A DNA stretch of 36,764 bases, taken from Photobacterium sanguinicancri. Lineage in GTDB: Bacteria; Pseudomonadota; Gammaproteobacteria; Enterobacterales; Vibrionaceae. The position numbers and the translations under genes were made by a program. The stretch spans positions 1 through 36,764 of the forward strand of contig NZ_NOIF01000032.1 in assembly GCF_002265265.1 (NCBI RefSeq). The letters run 5' to 3'. This document shows, piece after piece, positions 33,082-36,764 of the stretch. The notes under the pieces are model-generated. The model was not told the origin of the DNA, did no database searches, and saw nothing but the letters and a program-made list of their open reading frames with translations. Each line of letters opens with the position of its first letter. Position 1 is the stretch's first letter.

Positions 33082-36000
33082 TTACTGAGCTGGTGTTGGT
33101 TCAGGTATTGGCTCTGGATTGATTGGTTCTACTGGGTCGATAGGATCAACTGCTGGCTTACGTAGTTGTAGCTGCCAGTAACCTTGGAAGCCGCGAGCAT
33201 ACTCAGTCTCGTTGGTTAATACGACTGTGTCGCCTAAGTGGTAGGCCGGCATATCATCCGCAGGGAACGGATAGATGAACTTATCACTTTCCCAAGTACC
33301 ATCAGCACGATTAACGGCTGTACCATGACCAAAGATAGCGATTAACTCGCCAGGAACATTCGGGTTAGCAACCGTGAATTGTGTGCCATCAATAACCTTA
33401 TGAGTCGAGTATTCGCCAGACATTTGCTTACCTGATTTATCAAAGGTATGAGAAGCAACTTGCTCGACTATGGAACCGTCGACTTCCGTTGTGACTATTT
33501 CAGCCACTTCGAAGTGCCTTGTATCTACACCTTCAAACGCGTTACGTCGACCTGCTGCAAAAGTAACATGCCCATCTGGTTTAACGGATGCGACTCCGTA
33601 GTTATCATCGCGATATGGAATGTCATCGTGGTTGAATAGGTGCAGTTTTGGCAGCTCAGCAATGTTATCCCATAGGTAGTATCCTTGAGCATTCTTATTG
33701 TAAGCATCGCTCACCAAACAGCCAGCACCTGAGTTTTTCAGTTGATCACGAACAGCGATACTGATTGATTGCTTGATATTACAGTAGAAAGGACTGTCTC
33801 CTGGGTAGGTCAGTTCCTGCTCTGTGACCGCTAATGTTGCAAGGTTGATTATAGTCAGCAAAGGTGATGTCAGATATTCGTCAGACGATGGTCTTTTTAA
33901 TACCGCAATTTCATCAGCACTTGATGGTAGCTGTAAAATTTCACCATAGACTTTGTACTGCTCAGCCCATGTATTTGTTTCGAAATCAAAGAGGTTTACT
34001 GTGATTTCGTTCGGGTAACTGGATCTTAAGTGTAAGAAGTTGCCAGCTTCTGTGAAATAGAAAGCATCACCGGATAGGCTAACCCTATTATCACGGAAGA
34101 AGCTCATATCAACAGGTGTTAGCTCGCCTGTGGCTAAATGGTAGCGATAGCCTTTATGCTCGCGTTTGACACCGCTTAGATGATCATTCGCTGTGAGTAG
34201 GAAGGTGTAACCATATTGCGTTGCTTGCATTTGGTTACGTAGCATCTTGAAGTCTTCTGTTGGTAGCGCAACTTCTTGAGGATCACTTTCACCAGCTGAC
34301 GTTATTTCAGTAACGAAAAGCGGGCCATTTTTACTGTATTCAGCTTGCCAGAAACGATATAGCGTATTCTTGTCTTTGATTGCTTGAATGAGCTCTTGAT
34401 CTTCAGGGATATTGGCATTGCGTGCCATTTTATGCCACTGGTAAACATCAGCGTTATCAGCAACATTAACACTAAGTTCAACGGAGTCTGGACCATGACT
34501 CACTGAGATATCGACACCTAGTTCAACAAATATTTGTTGCAGTTCAACAGGTACATTTTGTAGTTTTAACTTAGTATCACCAGCACGTACCGCGCGCATT
34601 CGATCTTTGTCTTCATCGTTGTCAGCAATCTGGATTTTAGATTCATCTATTGCTGCTACTCTAAAGCCGCTCGCCTCGAAGTCTAAACCACCTTTTTCTG
34701 CGACAAATACATACTCTTTACCGTTAGAGCGAGTAAACTTGAAGCGGTAAGGGTAGCTACCACCTTCAGAAAGCAGCATGGTTCCATTTCTAGCTACTAA
34801 GTCGAAAGGCGGTTCTGAAGAGACAATCTTAGGTGCAATAACTTCTATCGTTTCTTCAAGAACCATTTCCTTGTAAGTTGCTGTAACAACAGATTCACCT
34901 TCGATAATACCAACAGCAATACCGTTCTCGTCAATGGTTAAAATTTCGGGGTTACTGGTTGCCCAAGCAATATCTTCGGAAATGACAGAAACCGAACCAT
35001 CGCTGTATTCACCGTTCAGAGTGAGCTGCAGTGTCTCTTCTCGTGATATGGCGTTGTTTGGCAAATTGAGGCTAAGATCTAATAGCTCGGTTATCACTTC
35101 AAAATCTTGAGTAACAGTATTTTCACCAACAGTCGCGGTGATAGTTGCAGTTCCGACACCTTTACCAATGAATAGGCCGTTACCTAATGACTCTACGATT
35201 GTAGAGTCACTTGAAATCCATGTTGCTTCATTCGTAAAGTCGATGATGTAATCATTTTCATGTATGCCTTCAGCACTTACTTGGAATTGCTTGTTGAATA
35301 ACTGCTCACGTTGGTTGAAACCCAATCGCAAACCGGTTAGTACCGCTTCCTGTGCAGTGACTTTAATGGTGGATGTTTCGCCCATGTAGGATGCAGAGAG
35401 GCTAATGTCACCAGCCAGCGCAATATAGAATTTACCATTTTCAAATTTAAGCGCATTTTCTGGTGAGTAAGATATTTCTGATAGAGAAGTTACATCAGAT
35501 ACTGTACCGTTTGACCAATTAGCTGAAATAGTCGGGGTGATTTTATCGCCAACAGTTACAGATTTACCAACGCCAGATAATGTAATGCTTGTAAGTGCAG
35601 TATCACCCATATCAACGGCAATTGTTTCTGTGGTGATTATATCGCCGTATTGTGCTTTTATGCTGATATAACCTGCTTTTTTAACTTCCCAGTAAGTCCC
35701 TTTATTCTCTAAAGCGTCAGTGGGAGTAATTGCATAAACTGTCTCACTTGATACATTTTTTGACGTCATGTTAGTGAACAGAGCATGTGCGGTCGGGAAA
35801 ACTTTATCACCAATACTGGCTGTTTCTGGAATACCGCTGATCGACAGATTATAAATAGCCGGTTTAGTGAAGTCTGGTGTAGTAATATCGTCGTATTTTA
35901 CTTCCCAAGACGCAATATCTTTAAAGCGATGTTTTTCTTGTTCTAAGAACCATTTGTCTGAGAATAATGCATCCCATGCTTGTTTATATTGTGATGTATT

Positions 36001-36621
36001 TTGTGTATGCCAATTATTCCATTTCTCCTCGTCGCGAAGAGCACGAAGCCAAAGTGTTGTATTTTTATAGCCACCCAAAGATGCTGAATTATCAATAATG
36101 GCTTTAAGGCCAGCACCGTATCGAATTATGAGCGGCTCAGTGTAATTTCTATCGAAAGTTAAATAGAGATCCCATTCTGTGCTAGAAACAAAATCATTTT
36201 TATCGGTATCAGCTAATACATATTCAACGGTTGAAAAATTGCTGATTAATGCTGAGTTCTTTTTATTATTAAAAGCCTGCTCTAAGCTTCTACCATCGTA
36301 CTCGTGCAAGATGATGTCATCTTTAATCGCTTTGTATGTGATTGGGTGTGACTTGATTTTTTCGAATTCAGAGTTTTTGATTGATGCATTGATAACATAC
36401 TTGCCATCGGCATTTGTTTTACCTGAAGCAAGTAACTGTGTACCGGCATAAACAGAAACCGTTGCATCCGCAATAGGACCATCATAAACGTTACCCACGA
36501 AAGTTAATGATTTCTTATCAACTTTTGGATCTGGGGTTGTATCTGAGTTCGAATTATCGTCACTACCACACGCAGTGAGCATTACAATGAGTGGAACACT
36601 CATCCAACAGGGCTTGTACAT
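33082..36621 (-). CDS. Large lipoprotein with tandem bacterial Ig-like (BIG2) repeats
   Basis: An 1179-residue lipoprotein (lipobox MLTAC, Cys18), probably anchored in the outer membrane and possibly exposed. After a Ser/Asp-rich linker comes a carboxypeptidase-regulatory-like beta domain (about 40-90, VYDGPIADATVSVYAG). A helical part follows, with an EF-hand-like loop (DTDKNDFVSSTE). Then come about four BIG2-like domains (about 255-600), each about 80 residues with an I-x-L-S-G start and G-x-A/S-I-T/S-A end. The second half (about 610-1155) is beta-rich without a motif I can name, perhaps a propeller, and ends in a Pro-Glu-rich tail (PINPEPIPEPTPAQ). TAAGGA precedes the ATG. Adhesion or matrix binding is typical for such domains, but there is no direct evidence here. 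Confidence 0.85.
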   Translation of the reverse strand: MYKPCWMSVPLIVMLTACGSDDNSNSDTTPDPKVDKKSLTFVGNVYDGPIADATVSVYAGTQLLASGKTNADGKYVINASIKNSEFEKIKSHPITYKAIKDDIILHEYDGRSLEQAFNNKKNSALISNFSTVEYVLADTDKNDFVSSTEWDLYLTFDRNYTEPLIIRYGAGLKAIIDNSASLGGYKNTTLWLRALRDEEKWNNWHTQNTSQYKQAWDALFSDKWFLEQEKHRFKDIASWEVKYDDITTPDFTKPAIYNLSISGIPETASIGDKVFPTAHALFTNMTSKNVSSETVYAITPTDALENKGTYWEVKKAGYISIKAQYGDIITTETIAVDMGDTALTSITLSGVGKSVTVGDKITPTISANWSNGTVSDVTSLSEISYSPENALKFENGKFYIALAGDISLSASYMGETSTIKVTAQEAVLTGLRLGFNQREQLFNKQFQVSAEGIHENDYIIDFTNEATWISSDSTIVESLGNGLFIGKGVGTATITATVGENTVTQDFEVITELLDLSLNLPNNAISREETLQLTLNGEYSDGSVSVISEDIAWATSNPEILTIDENGIAVGIIEGESVVTATYKEMVLEETIEVIAPKIVSSEPPFDLVARNGTMLLSEGGSYPYRFKFTRSNGKEYVFVAEKGGLDFEASGFRVAAIDESKIQIADNDEDKDRMRAVRAGDTKLKLQNVPVELQQIFVELGVDISVSHGPDSVELSVNVADNADVYQWHKMARNANIPEDQELIQAIKDKNTLYRFWQAEYSKNGPLFVTEITSAGESDPQEVALPTEDFKMLRNQMQATQYGYTFLLTANDHLSGVKREHKGYRYHLATGELTPVDMSFFRDNRVSLSGDAFYFTEAGNFLHLRSSYPNEITVNLFDFETNTWAEQYKVYGEILQLPSSADEIAVLKRPSSDEYLTSPLLTIINLATLAVTEQELTYPGDSPFYCNIKQSISIAVRDQLKNSGAGCLVSDAYNKNAQGYYLWDNIAELPKLHLFNHDDIPYRDDNYGVASVKPDGHVTFAAGRRNAFEGVDTRHFEVAEIVTTEVDGSIVEQVASHTFDKSGKQMSGEYSTHKVIDGTQFTVANPNVPGELIAIFGHGTAVNRADGTWESDKFIYPFPADDMPAYHLGDTVVLTNETEYARGFQGYWQLQLRKPAVDPIDPVEPINPEPIPEPTPAQ

Positions 36622-36764
36622 TTATTTTCCTTAATAAAAGACGAGGTATAGTTAATGCACTCGTCATAAATATGCCGTGTGAAATTAAAATATGTTTATT
36701 AAAAGTTGAATTAAGAATTGAATCTAATTCGGGTAAGGAAGATAAATGTAGGAGCAATAAATTA
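36622..36764. other. Upstream region of the large lipoprotein gene (window edge)
   Basis: This AT-rich non-coding sequence contains the ribosome-binding site of the lipoprotein gene (TAAGGA on the minus strand). I see no convincing promoter or frame before the window ends. Confidence 0.4.

Overview
The window looks like chromosomal DNA from a marine gammaproteobacterium of the family Vibrionaceae, most likely Photobacterium or a close relative. This is inferred from gene content (two-adaptor RND pump, CheV, short Lpp-type lipoprotein, Delta-9 desaturase behind a FabR-like operator, dedicated-sortase-system regulators, PopT-type DUF368 protein) and the moderately AT-rich codon use. I saw no rRNA, tRNA, CRISPR array, insertion sequence or prophage. 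Most genes are intact and many end at clear hairpin terminators.

Layout. 1-6530: a TetR-family regulator divergent from a four-gene RND efflux operon (two lipoprotein adaptors, a small membrane protein, the pump). 6563-7969: an exported amidohydrolase of the SAH/MTA deaminase type. 8157-10636: an unknown gene and the MsrPQ periplasmic methionine sulfoxide repair pair. 10826-12823: MarR regulator plus MATE exporter behind a perfect 33-bp palindrome. 12867-14688: an unknown gene and a membrane fatty-acid desaturase. 14863-16313: an L,D-transpeptidase convergent with an Lpp-like lipoprotein. 16492-18053: a copper-delivery cluster (unknown anchored protein, SCO, PCu(A)C). 18246-20012: PopT-type carrier-lipid transporter and a VOC protein. 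20351-21722: two unknown exported or membrane proteins and a candidate 27-codon ORF.

21708-25866 is the most unusual region. It carries the regulators PdsS and PdsR and the OmpA-like PdsO of the proteobacterial dedicated sortase system. The sortase and its LPXTG-type target, which normally belong to that system, are not in the window. A 74-residue membrane protein follows pdsO, and then comes a glycosyltransferase on the opposite strand.

27435-36621 holds CheV, a 1388-residue fusion of a GltD-like flavoprotein with a cysteine-type formate dehydrogenase, and a 1179-residue outer-membrane lipoprotein with Ig-like repeats.

A recurring theme is the cell envelope: efflux, lipid desaturation, Lpp anchoring, carrier-lipid recycling, periplasmic repair, copper delivery and surface proteins. 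Apart from the operons named above, there is no evidence that these loci are co-regulated.
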